From Pelagibius sp050330205 (lineage in GTDB: Bacteria > Pseudomonadota > Alphaproteobacteria > Kiloniellales > Kiloniellaceae), in NCBI GenBank assembly GCA_050330205.1, contig JBHJOA010000072.1, positions 1 to 31,704 of the forward strand: a DNA stretch of 31,704 nt, given 5' to 3'. Made by a program: the position numbers and the translations under genes. Within the stretch, counting starts at the first letter, position 1. Each line of letters begins with the position of its first letter. Positions 25,100 through 31,704 of this stretch are shown piece after piece. The notes beneath the pieces are model-generated. The model did not search any database. It saw only the letters and a list, made by a program, of their open reading frames with translations, and was not told the DNA's origin.

Positions 25100-26191
25100 C
25101 TAAAGTGATTTCTGAAGTTTGCCCGCCGGCGGGGCGCCGGCGCCGCCCTCGGCGGGCCGGTCGACAAGGCGGTCGGTCGCCACCGCCCCGATCCACATGC
25201 AGGTGAGCGCCAGCCAGGCGGTCAGCGAGAAGGCCGAGCCGCCGGTGACGCCGGCGCCGATGGCGCAGCCGCCGGCCAGCATGGCGCCGAAACCCATCAT
25301 CGCCGCGCCGGCCAGGTAGCGGCGCATGGAGCGCGCGCCCTCGAAGCCCTCCAGCCGCCACTCCCGCGCCAGCAGGGCGGCCAGGGCGGCGCCGAGAAAG
25401 ACACCGGGGATCAGGCCGACGTCGAAGTCGAGGGCCCCGGCCTTGGTCATAAAATACATGAGGGTATCAGCGGAAGGGCCTGAAAATGTGAGGCTTTCGA
25501 CCGGCACGGGATCGAAGGCCTGGCGGGCGATCAGGGCCGTCAGCAGCCAGCCGGCGCCGACCGCGAAGCCGACGCCGGATCCGAACACCAGGACCGGCCA
25601 GCCGACGCCGGCGCGCCACGACGTCACCAGGGCGACGGCGGCGAGGACGACGCCGATGGCCAGCCCCGCGTAAGGGCCGAGGCCGAGCCAGGCAGTCCAC
25701 TCGATGTTGGCGGCGCCGGTGGTCCACAGCCCCGCGAGATCGTCGCGCAGCGGTGCCAGCACGCCGTGGAACGACATCTGCGCGATCACCGCGAAGACGA
25801 GGCCGGAGAGCAGCGCCCTGAGGTTGCCGCCGGCGGCCAGCACCAGCAGGCGCCCGGCGCAGCCGCGCGCCAGCACCATGCCGGCGCCGAACATCAGGCC
25901 GCCGAGCACGGCGCCGGACAGCGATCCCGGCGCCGACAGCACCCGCGCCTGTTCGAGCGGCACCAGGCCGTCGAGGGCGAAGGCCTGGGTCCAGAACACC
26001 GCCGTCGAGAAGCACAGCAGCCAGACCGCCATGCGCGGCCCCAGTTGTCCGCGGGCGAACTCCACGGTGGCCGCGCGCAGGCAGAAGCGGCTGCGCTGCG
26101 AGGCAATGCCGAAAATGGCGCCGACCGCGAGGCCGGCCAGCGCCGCGGCACCGTGGTCGCCGGTGATGTCGAGAAGGCCGCTGATGTCCAT
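25100..26191 (-). CDS. YeeE/YedE family sulfur-compound permease
   Basis: Polytopic inner-membrane protein of 363 residues with about nine to ten hydrophobic helices. The family, represented by the thiosulfate importer TsuA/YeeE, passes sulfur species along conserved Cys residues. Here they are Cys37 in QRSRFCLRAA, a Cys in VLARGCAGRLL near residue 111 and a Cys in LAGGCAIGAGVTG near 308. All three expected sites are present. No TusA-like partner gene adjoins. The gene interrupts what I would expect to be tatC-serS in relatives, has its own putative FNR-type site upstream, and is separated from tatC by 146 bases and from serS by 186, so it is probably its own unit. The substrate could be thiosulfate or another sulfur compound. 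Confidence 0.92.
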   Translation of the reverse strand: MDISGLLDITGDHGAAALAGLAVGAIFGIASQRSRFCLRAATVEFARGQLGPRMAVWLLCFSTAVFWTQAFALDGLVPLEQARVLSAPGSLSGAVLGGLMFGAGMVLARGCAGRLLVLAAGGNLRALLSGLVFAVIAQMSFHGVLAPLRDDLAGLWTTGAANIEWTAWLGLGPYAGLAIGVVLAAVALVTSWRAGVGWPVLVFGSGVGFAVGAGWLLTALIARQAFDPVPVESLTFSGPSADTLMYFMTKAGALDFDVGLIPGVFLGAALAALLAREWRLEGFEGARSMRRYLAGAAMMGFGAMLAGGCAIGAGVTGGSAFSLTAWLALTCMWIGAVATDRLVDRPAEGGAGAPPAGKLQKSL

Positions 26192-26223
26192 GGCAGAAAA
26201 GGGAAAGTCCGACGGGTACCCCC

Positions 26224-26266
26224 AGGATAGAGGGCCGCGCGAAACCCTGGCCTTGATTCAGGTCAG
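26224..26266 (-). promoter_or_regulatory. Putative FNR/CRP-type site and -10 of the yeeE-like gene
   Basis: TTGATTCAGGTCAG at 26253-26266 matches the FNR-family consensus TTGAT-N4-ATCAA fully in the left half and three of five in the right half. Downstream on the minus strand TATCCT (26229-26224) can serve as -10, placing the start near 26218. The site centre is then about 41.5 bases upstream, the classic class II activator position. Whether FNR, a Dnr-like protein or CRP would bind cannot be decided. Confidence 0.4.
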
Positions 26267-26299
26267 TCGGCCTCTCGCCCAGGATTCTCGCCCCGGGGG

Positions 26300-26320
26300 C
26301 CCCGATCGGAGACTTCGGGG
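26300..26320 (-). terminator. Weak hairpin after tatC
   Basis: CCCCGA (26300-26305) and TCGGGG (26315-26320) can form a 6-bp stem 18 bases after the tatC stop on the minus strand. There is no T tract. It may end the tat transcript, but the support is thin. Confidence 0.3.
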
Positions 26321-26337
26321 AACGCTCCGCGCGGGCG

Positions 26338-27219
26338 TCAGGTCTTGGCCGGGGTGCCGCCGTCCGAGGGAGAGTCCTCGTCCGCGTCGTCGCCGAAATC
26401 GTCGTCGTCGCCGAAATCGAGATCGTCCTCGGCGGCCTCGGCGGCACGCTTCTTCTCGACCATGCGGGCCATCAGGATGGAGATCTCGTAGAGGATCACG
26501 ATCGGCACCGCCAGGCTCAGCTGGCTGATGGGATCGGGCGGCGTGAAAATCGCCGCCACGATGAACACGGCGACGATGGCGTACTTGCGCTTGGCGGCCA
26601 TGCCCTTGGAGGTGGCGAGCCCGACCCGCGCCAGCAGCGTCATGATCACCGGCAGCTGGAAGCACAGCCCGAAAGCGAAGATCAGCTGCATCATCAGGGA
26701 GAGGTACTCGTTGACCTTCGGCTCGAGCTGGATCGGCAGGCTGGTCTCGGTCTCCGGCACCTCGAAGGCGATGAAGAACTCCGCCGCGAAGGGGAAGATG
26801 ACGTAATAGACCAGCGCGCCGCCGATGAAGAACAGGAACGGCGTCGCGGCCAGGAACGGCGCCAGCGCCGCTTTTTCGTGCTTGTAGAGGCCCGGCGCCA
26901 CGAACAGCCAGAACTGCACCAGGAAGATCGGGAAGCAGATGAAGGCGGCGGCAAAGAAGGCCACCTTCACGTAGGTGAAGAACACCTCGGTGAGCGCCGT
27001 GAAGATCAGGCGGCGCTGGTGCTCGGCGATGCCGTGCTCGAGCATCACGTCGGCCAGCGGCTGGGCCAGGTACTGGAAGATCGGCTGGGCGAAGTAGAAG
27101 CAGACGAGGAACACCACCAACAGCGTCACCACCGAATAGAGCAGGCGCTGGCGCAGCTCGATCAGGTGATCGAGCAGCGGCATCTTCTTGTCGTCGGGGG
27201 CGCCGGTCACCGTGGTCAT
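26338..27219 (-). CDS. tatC: Sec-independent translocase subunit TatC
   Basis: Core membrane receptor of the twin-arginine translocase, 293 residues, six helices. The signal-peptide-binding N terminus PLLDHLIELRQRLLYS is intact. Next come the LTEVFFTYVKVAFFAAAF block with the key Glu, the ATPFLFFIGGALVYY helix, and FTPPDPISQLSLAVPIVILYE near the end. The last 35 residues are strongly acidic (EDDLDFGDDDDFGDDADED), longer and more acidic than in most TatC. Its start overlaps the tatB stop by 4 bases, so translation is coupled. Confidence 0.97.
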   Translation of the reverse strand: MTTVTGAPDDKKMPLLDHLIELRQRLLYSVVTLLVVFLVCFYFAQPIFQYLAQPLADVMLEHGIAEHQRRLIFTALTEVFFTYVKVAFFAAAFICFPIFLVQFWLFVAPGLYKHEKAALAPFLAATPFLFFIGGALVYYVIFPFAAEFFIAFEVPETETSLPIQLEPKVNEYLSLMMQLIFAFGLCFQLPVIMTLLARVGLATSKGMAAKRKYAIVAVFIVAAIFTPPDPISQLSLAVPIVILYEISILMARMVEKKRAAEAAEDDLDFGDDDDFGDDADEDSPSDGGTPAKT

Positions 27220-27749
27220 GCGGACTTCTTGGAGTCCTCGCCACCGGAGGGCGCGCCGGCAGCGGAGCCCGCAGCCTCACCCTCGCCGGCGGCCTTGGCC
27301 GCGCTCTCGGCGGGCGGCTTCAGCGAGTGCGCCGGTGCGACGCTGGCCGGCTGCGTCACCATCCGCGCCGCCGCCCGTCCAGCGTTGCTTTCCTCGCCTT
27401 TGATGTCTGCGCCGTCCTTCGCGCCGTCGCCGTCGCCGCTGTCCTCGCGGCGTGCCTCGCGCTCGACGTCCCTCACCTCGCTGGCGAGTTCGTCGTCCGG
27501 ATCGATGGCATTGGTGATCGTGCGCCGGAGGTTGCCGCCCCGGGTCGCGTCGAGGGCCTTGCGGGCATCCTCCAGTTCCGCCTCGCGGACCATGTCGTCG
27601 ATACCGGACTGGAATTCGCGCGTGAGGGAGCGCGCCTTGCGCATCCACTGCGCAACGGTCTTCATCGTATTGGGAAGATCCTTGGGTCCGATCACGATGA
27701 GGGCGATCAATGCGATCACCGCCATCTCGGACCACCCGATATCAAACAT
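27216..27749 (-). CDS. tatB: Sec-independent translocase subunit TatB
   Basis: Single-helix Tat component that binds TatC and substrate, 177 residues. The N terminus MFDIGWSEMAVIALIALIVIGPKDLP is diagnostic for TatB, including the helix, the GP hinge and the following amphipathic helix (NTMKTVAQWMRKARSLTREFQ). After about residue 70 the sequence is charged and then Ala/Gly/Ser-rich, typical of a disordered tail. It lies 50 bases after tatA and overlaps tatC by 4 bases. Confidence 0.95.
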   Translation of the reverse strand: MFDIGWSEMAVIALIALIVIGPKDLPNTMKTVAQWMRKARSLTREFQSGIDDMVREAELEDARKALDATRGGNLRRTITNAIDPDDELASEVRDVEREARREDSGDGDGAKDGADIKGEESNAGRAAARMVTQPASVAPAHSLKPPAESAAKAAGEGEAAGSAAGAPSGGEDSKKSA

Positions 27750-27799
27750 CGACGCCCATCATCGGCAGGTGGTGGCGAACAGGCGCAACCGGCCCAGCC

Positions 27800-28042
27800 T
27801 CAGCCGTTGGCCGCCTTGTCCTTCTCCTGGGAGGAGGCCAGGGTCGAACTCTCCTGGTCGATGACCTTGGGGCCGTCGCCGTCCTCTTCCTTCTTCTTCC
27901 CGTCTTCCTTGAGGCCCTTCTTGAAGGCGTTGATGCCCTGTCCCATGTCGCGCATCAGCTTGGGAATCTTGCCGCCGCCGCCGAACAGAACAAGTACAAC
28001 AACCAGCACGATGAGCCAGTGCCAGATACTAAAGGTTCCCAT
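27800..28042 (-). CDS. tatA: Sec-independent translocase subunit TatA
   Basis: Pore-forming single-helix Tat subunit, 80 residues from ATG 28042. The start MGTFSIWHWLIVLVVVLVLFG holds the membrane helix, followed by the amphipathic helix KIPKLMRDMGQGINAFKKGLKED and a charged tail. A GTG six codons upstream in the same frame (encoding MREIPV) would lengthen it; the shorter start fits TatA better. It is first of tatA-tatB-tatC, with a plausible promoter 45-75 bases upstream. Confidence 0.95.
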   Translation of the reverse strand: MGTFSIWHWLIVLVVVLVLFGGGGKIPKLMRDMGQGINAFKKGLKEDGKKKEEDGDGPKVIDQESSTLASSQEKDKAANG

Positions 28043-28087
28043 TACGGGGATCTCCCTCACATTGGTCGAGTTTGTCTCTTGGGGCGG

Positions 28088-28116
28088 ACTATCGCAAAAA
28101 GGCCCCTCTGCCGCAA
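28088..28116 (-). promoter_or_regulatory. Possible tatABC promoter
   Basis: On the minus strand TTGCGG (28116-28111), a 17-base spacer and GATAGT (28093-28088) resemble a sigma70 promoter, about 46 bases before the tatA ATG. The match is moderate; it is in the 104-base gap after the ABC ATPase gene. Confidence 0.35.
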
Positions 28117-28146
28117 CGCTCCAGCGCGATAGGGTTAACCGCCGGA

Positions 28147-29214
28147 TCAGGCCTGCTCGCGCGGAAAAACAAAGGCTTGCGAGCGGTCGAGGGCAACCGC
28201 CAGGCGTTGCTCCTCCGGCGGCAGGAAACGCCCCGGGACCCTGGCATGGAAGTGGGGCGCCCCGGCCGGCATTTCCAGGCTGCGCAGATGAACGAGGGAA
28301 GTGCGTCCCATGAGGCGCGCCGCCATCACCGCCACGCTGTGCGGCGGCGGCGGGCAGCCGTCGTCGACCGGCGTCAGGTGCAGCGCCTCGGGGCGGATCA
28401 GTACCTGCACTTCGGCCCCCTCGGCAAAGCCCTCGGCGCCCACCGCGCCGAACGGCGTGGCCACCTCCCCCGCTTTAACGACGCCCTCCATGTAGTTGAT
28501 TTCTCCGAAGAAAGAGGCTGCGAAGGCGTTCACCGGCTCATAGTAGAGGTTGGCCGGCGTGCCGAGCTGGACGATCCGCCCGGCGCGCATCAGGGCGATG
28601 CGGTCGGCCATGAACATGGCCTCCTCGGGGTCGTGGGTGACCATCAGCGTGGTGGTGTCGCCGCGCTTCAGCACGTGCAGGGTATCGTCGCGCACCTGCT
28701 GGCGCAGGCGCGCGTCGAGGTTGGAGAAGGGCTCGTCCAGCAGCATCACCCGCGGCCGCGGCGCCAGGGCGCGGGCCAGCGCCACGCGCTGCTGCTGGCC
28801 GCCGGAGAGCATGTGCGGGTAGGACCGGACGGCGTCGGCCATGCCGACCAGCCCCAGGGCGTGGTCGACCCGGGCCCGGCGCTCCGCCGCCGCCAGGCGG
28901 CGCAGGCCGAAAGCGACGTTGTCGGCGATAGTGAGGTGGGGAAACAGGGCATAGTCCTGGAACACCAGGCCGACCGAACGCTCCTCGGGGGGCCGGTCGC
29001 GCCCCTCCCCGGCCACCACCTCGCCGTCGACCAGCACCCGCCCCCGCTGCAGCGGCTCCAGCCCAGCGGCGACCCTCAGCGCCGTGGTCTTGCCGCAGCC
29101 GGAAGGCCCCAGCAGGCAGACCACCTCGCCGCGCTCCAGCGTCAGGCTGACGTCGTCCACGGCGACGAGGTCGCCGAAGGCATGGCTGACATGCTCCAGG
29201 GATAACGCGGGCAT
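28147..29214 (-). CDS. ABC transporter ATPase of the FbpC/PotA (TOBE-containing) type
   Basis: Cytoplasmic ATPase subunit of an import-type ABC transporter, 355 residues. Walker A is LLGPSGCGKTTALR near 34-47, the Q-loop is VFQDYALFPHLT, the signature is LSGGQQQRVALARAL, Walker B is VMLLDEPFSNLD, and the switch His lies in MVTHDPEEAM. A C-terminal TOBE-like region covers about 240-350. By eye it resembles the iron(III)/spermidine/putrescine/thiamine group, but substrate cannot be assigned. No permease or binding-protein gene is in the window, so the ATPase is an orphan here. It is 33 bases after scpB and may be co-transcribed with scpAB. Confidence 0.93.
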   Translation of the reverse strand: MPALSLEHVSHAFGDLVAVDDVSLTLERGEVVCLLGPSGCGKTTALRVAAGLEPLQRGRVLVDGEVVAGEGRDRPPEERSVGLVFQDYALFPHLTIADNVAFGLRRLAAAERRARVDHALGLVGMADAVRSYPHMLSGGQQQRVALARALAPRPRVMLLDEPFSNLDARLRQQVRDDTLHVLKRGDTTTLMVTHDPEEAMFMADRIALMRAGRIVQLGTPANLYYEPVNAFAASFFGEINYMEGVVKAGEVATPFGAVGAEGFAEGAEVQVLIRPEALHLTPVDDGCPPPPHSVAVMAARLMGRTSLVHLRSLEMPAGAPHFHARVPGRFLPPEEQRLAVALDRSQAFVFPREQA

Positions 29215-29247
29215 CTAGGTACTCGGAATCGCGGACGGCCGGCGCGG

Positions 29248-30294
29248 TCAGCCGGCGCTGCGTTGGCGGTGCGGACGCAGGTCGTCCTCCGGCGCATCGT
29301 CGAAGTCCTCGTCGTCCTCATCGACATCGACTTCGCCGTAAGCCTCGTCGCCGCCCGCGTCTTCCTCATCGTCGTCGTCATCGTCGGCCGCGAGGTCGTC
29401 GTTCAGGTCGTCGTCAGGCTGCGCTTCGGCTTCGGCTTCGGCTTCGCCGCCGCGCTCCGAAGCGGCCTCGGCATCGGTCTCCCGGGCCGCCTCGAGGTCG
29501 ACCTCCTGCGGCAGCAGGTCCTCGCCGAAGGTCTCCTCCAGCAGGTCGCGCTCGCTGTCCTCGGCAATCTCGCTGTCGTCCTCGTCGTCCTCCCCCTCGA
29601 CGATCTCCTGCGCCACCTCGCCGGCGGCCGGCAGCATGCCGCGGTCGCTGAGCGCGGTGAGGGCCGGGCGGGCATCGAGCAGGCCGGCGGCCTTCAATTC
29701 CTCCACACCCGGCAGGGCGTCCACGGACTCCAGGCCGAAGTGGTCGAGGAAGCTCTCCGAGGTGCCCCAGGTGACCGGGCGGCCCGGCGTGCGGCGGCGC
29801 CCCTTGGGCCGGATCCAGCCGATCTCCAGCAGCGCGTCGAGGGTGCCCTTGGAGAGGGCGACGCCACGGATCTCCTCGATCTCGGCGCGGGTCACCGGCT
29901 GGTGGTAGGCGATCACCGCCAGCGTCTCCAGCGCGACTCGCGACAGCTTGCGGGTGACCTTGGTCTCCAGCTCCATGCGCGGCGAGAGGTCTTCGGCGGT
30001 GCGGAACGCCCAGCGCCCGCCGCGCCGGACCAGGTTGACTCCCCGGTTGGCGTAGAGTGCCTCCAGGTCGGCGAGCAGGCGGTCGAGATCGCAGCCCTCC
30101 GGCAGGAAGCGGGCGAGCTGGGCCGGCGCCAGCGGCTCGGCGGCGGCGAAGAGCAGCGCCTCGACGAGGCGCAGGTCGTCGAAGTCGAAGGCCGCGCTGT
30201 CGCCGGCTTCGCTCTCGGGCGCTTCAGCCTCGGGCGCTTCGGCTTCGGGCGCCTCGGTTTCGGGGATTTCGGCTTCGGGGGTCTCGGAGGTCAT
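29248..30294 (-). CDS. scpB: Segregation and condensation protein ScpB with long acidic tail
   Basis: Winged-helix partner of ScpA in the SMC-ScpAB condensin complex, 348 residues, much longer than the usual 180-220. The core (about 36-215) has LRLVEALLFAAAEPL, RKLSRVALETLAVIAYHQPVTRAEIEEIRG and KGRRRTPGRPVTWGTSESFLDHFGL, all standard. An N-terminal stretch (about 1-34) is a Glu/Ala/Pro repeat. The last 115 or so residues are mostly Asp and Glu, with runs like DDDDDDEED. The start at ATG 30294 overlaps the scpA stop by 4 bases. An upstream in-frame extension lies inside scpA. Confidence 0.94.
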   Translation of the reverse strand: MTSETPEAEIPETEAPEAEAPEAEAPESEAGDSAAFDFDDLRLVEALLFAAAEPLAPAQLARFLPEGCDLDRLLADLEALYANRGVNLVRRGGRWAFRTAEDLSPRMELETKVTRKLSRVALETLAVIAYHQPVTRAEIEEIRGVALSKGTLDALLEIGWIRPKGRRRTPGRPVTWGTSESFLDHFGLESVDALPGVEELKAAGLLDARPALTALSDRGMLPAAGEVAQEIVEGEDDEDDSEIAEDSERDLLEETFGEDLLPQEVDLEAARETDAEAASERGGEAEAEAEAQPDDDLNDDLAADDDDDDEEDAGGDEAYGEVDVDEDDEDFDDAPEDDLRPHRQRSAG

Positions 30295-31094
30295 GACGTC
30301 TCCTGTTGCTCTTCGGCGGCGCTGCGCAGGTAGATCGGCCCGAAGGTCGCCTCCTGACGGATGCGCAGCTTGCCTGCCTTGCACATTTCGAGGCTCGCGG
30401 CGAAGGTCGAGGCCAGGGCCGAGCGCCGCAGCAGCGGGTCGTGCTGCAGGTCGCGCGGCAGGAACGACGAGAGCGTCCGCCAGCCGGGCATGGCGCCCAG
30501 CATGGCGGCCAGCCGGGTCGCCGCCTGGTCGACGGAATAGAGTTCGGTGAGTCGGATCTGCAGGTTCTGCGGCCCGCCGCGCGCGCGGTTGCGGCCGTAG
30601 GCCTTCAGGAGGTCGTAGAGCGTGGCCTCGTAGGACGTGGTGGTGCGCGTGCGCGGCCGCTCGGGCGTGCCGCGGGCGAAGACGTCCTGGCCCAGTTGCG
30701 GCAGCAGGATGAGCTTGGCGCCGGCGTCGCGCATCGCCTGCAGGCGCTGCATCTGGAACTTCAGGGCGGCGGCCATCTCGGCGCCGCTGGGCTCCTCCTC
30801 GGTGCCGGTCTCCGGCAGCAGCAGGCGCGACTTCAGGTAGGCGAGCCAGGCGGCCATCACGAGGTAGTCGGCGGCCAGTTCCAGCCGCAGGGCCCGCGCC
30901 TCGCGGACGAATTCCAGGTACTGCTCGGCGAGGTCGAGGATGCGGATATGCTTGAGGTCGACCTTCTGGTCGCGCGCCAGTTCCAGCAGCACGTCGATCG
31001 GCCCGGCATAGCCGTCGAGGTCCAGCAGCAGGCGGTCCCGGGTGGCGCTGCGGGCGCCCTCGATCCCCTCCTCGAAGGAAATCACGTCACTCAC
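30291..31094 (-). CDS. scpA: Segregation and condensation protein ScpA
   Basis: Kleisin subunit bridging the SMC heads, 267 residues. The N-terminal domain reads LLLDLDGYAGPIDVLLELARDQKVDLKHIRILDLAEQYL, and then DYLVMAAWLAYLKSRLLLP, both family hallmarks. The C-terminal winged helix lies near 200-255. The start is a GTG at 31094 (reading MSDVISFEEG), 43 bases after the M50 gene. It overlaps scpB by 4 bases, so the pair is coupled. Confidence 0.95.
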   Translation of the reverse strand: MSDVISFEEGIEGARSATRDRLLLDLDGYAGPIDVLLELARDQKVDLKHIRILDLAEQYLEFVREARALRLELAADYLVMAAWLAYLKSRLLLPETGTEEEPSGAEMAAALKFQMQRLQAMRDAGAKLILLPQLGQDVFARGTPERPRTRTTTSYEATLYDLLKAYGRNRARGGPQNLQIRLTELYSVDQAATRLAAMLGAMPGWRTLSSFLPRDLQHDPLLRRSALASTFAASLEMCKAGKLRIRQEATFGPIYLRSAAEEQQETS

Positions 31095-31137
31095 GCGCCG
31101 GGTCTTTCACAACTTGGCCATTCACGGCTTGGGCCTT

Positions 31138-31704
31138 TCACAGAAAAATTCCCTCCGGCAGTCCCGCCAGCCAGGTGAAGAACGGCATCAGCCAGTTGAC
31201 CGGGGTGCGAATCACCAGATCGAAGAACGACAGGTTAACACCAATGGCCCGGCCTGCGTAGGGCAGCAGGAAGAAGGCGGCGATCAGCAGCACCAGGCCG
31301 TAGCGCTCCAGGCGGGCCAGCGGCGCCGCCAGGCTGATGGGCAGCAGGCCGACGGCAATGCGCCCGCCGTCGAGCGGCGGCAGCGGCAGCAGGTTGAGCA
31401 CCGCCAGCATCAGGTTGAGGATGATCGAGTTGAACAGGGTGAGGCGCAACCACGCCCCGGCGGTCTCGGGGAACAGCCAGGTCAGGTGGAACAGCAGCGC
31501 CGAGATGAGCGCCAGCAGCAGGTTGGCCAGGGGGCCGGCGGCGGCCACGTAGATCATGTCCCGGCGCGGCTTGCGCAGGCGGTGAAAGGCGACCGGCACC
31601 GGCTTGGCGTAGCCGAAGATGAAGGGGAGCGGCGAGATGTAGAGCAGAAACGGCAGCACCACCGTGCCGAAGGGATCGACGTGCTTCAGGGGGTTCAGCG
31701 TCAC
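31138..31704 (-). CDS. Site-2 protease-like (M50) membrane metallopeptidase, N terminus outside window
   Basis: The C-terminal 188 residues of a multi-pass membrane protein. The visible start TLNPLKHVDPFGTVVLPFLL and the later NLLPLPPLDGGRIAVGLLP (with the conserved LDG, third zinc ligand) match bacterial M50/site-2 protease homologues of about 220-230 residues. The HExxH helix would be just beyond base 31704, so activity cannot be judged. The apparent GTG at the very edge is inside the gene. The stop is 43 bases before scpA on the same strand, so it may be the upstream member of that operon. Confidence 0.9.
   Translation of the reverse strand: MTLNPLKHVDPFGTVVLPFLLYISPLPFIFGYAKPVPVAFHRLRKPRRDMIYVAAAGPLANLLLALISALLFHLTWLFPETAGAWLRLTLFNSIILNLMLAVLNLLPLPPLDGGRIAVGLLPISLAAPLARLERYGLVLLIAAFFLLPYAGRAIGVNLSFFDLVIRTPVNWLMPFFTWLAGLPEGIFL

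Overview
The window is GC-rich, gene-dense bacterial chromosome and reads as an alphaproteobacterium, probably Rhodospirillales or a near relative. The support is gene content and order: tatABC next to serS-surE-pcm and a LysM/M23 lipoprotein, scpA-scpB upstream of tatA, yajC-secD-secF followed by a Mth938-like gene, homologues of the mitochondrial complex I assembly factors NDUFAF3 and NDUFAF6, folate-dependent TrmFO, and the GPSG- and REP-type extragenic hairpins typical of the class. I see no rRNA, tRNA, CRISPR array, transposase or phage gene. The genus call is inference.

Layout. (a) 1-4.1 kb: ssb (cut by the window edge) diverges from uvrA, which overlaps a GNAT acetyltransferase. The ssb/uvrA spacer holds a perfect DnaA box and a near-palindrome but no alphaproteobacterial LexA box. 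(b) 4.1-5.9 kb: an unusually AT-rich spacer and then a soluble chemoreceptor with two nearly duplicate PAS domains. (c) 5.9-10.4 kb: an RND efflux pump and its lipoprotein adaptor, with a palindrome over the likely promoter. (d) 10.4-13.2 kb: a class III adenylate cyclase and trmFO. (e) 13.2-15.8 kb: a REP-like hairpin pair, an NDUFAF6-like pseudo-synthase, a small urate-oxidase-N-type membrane protein and an iron superoxide dismutase. (f) 15.8-19.4 kb: yajC-secD-secF-Mth938 on the minus strand, with a strong promoter divergent from a DUF815 ATPase. (g) 20.3-20.5 kb: a 181-bp structured inverted repeat between convergent genes. (h) 20.5-31.7 kb: a long minus-strand run reading M50 protease (cut) > scpA > scpB > ABC ATPase > tatA > tatB > tatC > yeeE/yedE-like > serS > surE > pcm > nlpD-like > ABM monooxygenase.

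How the genes work together. Much of the window concerns the cell envelope and protein export: Sec accessory proteins (YajC/SecDF), the Tat translocase, a cell-wall amidase-activator-like lipoprotein, an RND pump and a sulfur-transport permease. Two complex I assembly-factor homologues sit beside the Sec genes. Chromosome maintenance is represented by SSB, UvrA and ScpAB, and repair or stress survival by Pcm, SurE and SodB.

I did not find a clearly new multi-gene system. The observations most worth following are the ssb/uvrA control region, the 181-bp repeat, the NDUFAF3/NDUFAF6/Sec neighbourhood, the FNR-type half-conserved site placed at class II spacing before the yeeE-like gene, and the 12-bp inverted repeat that brackets the serS promoter.
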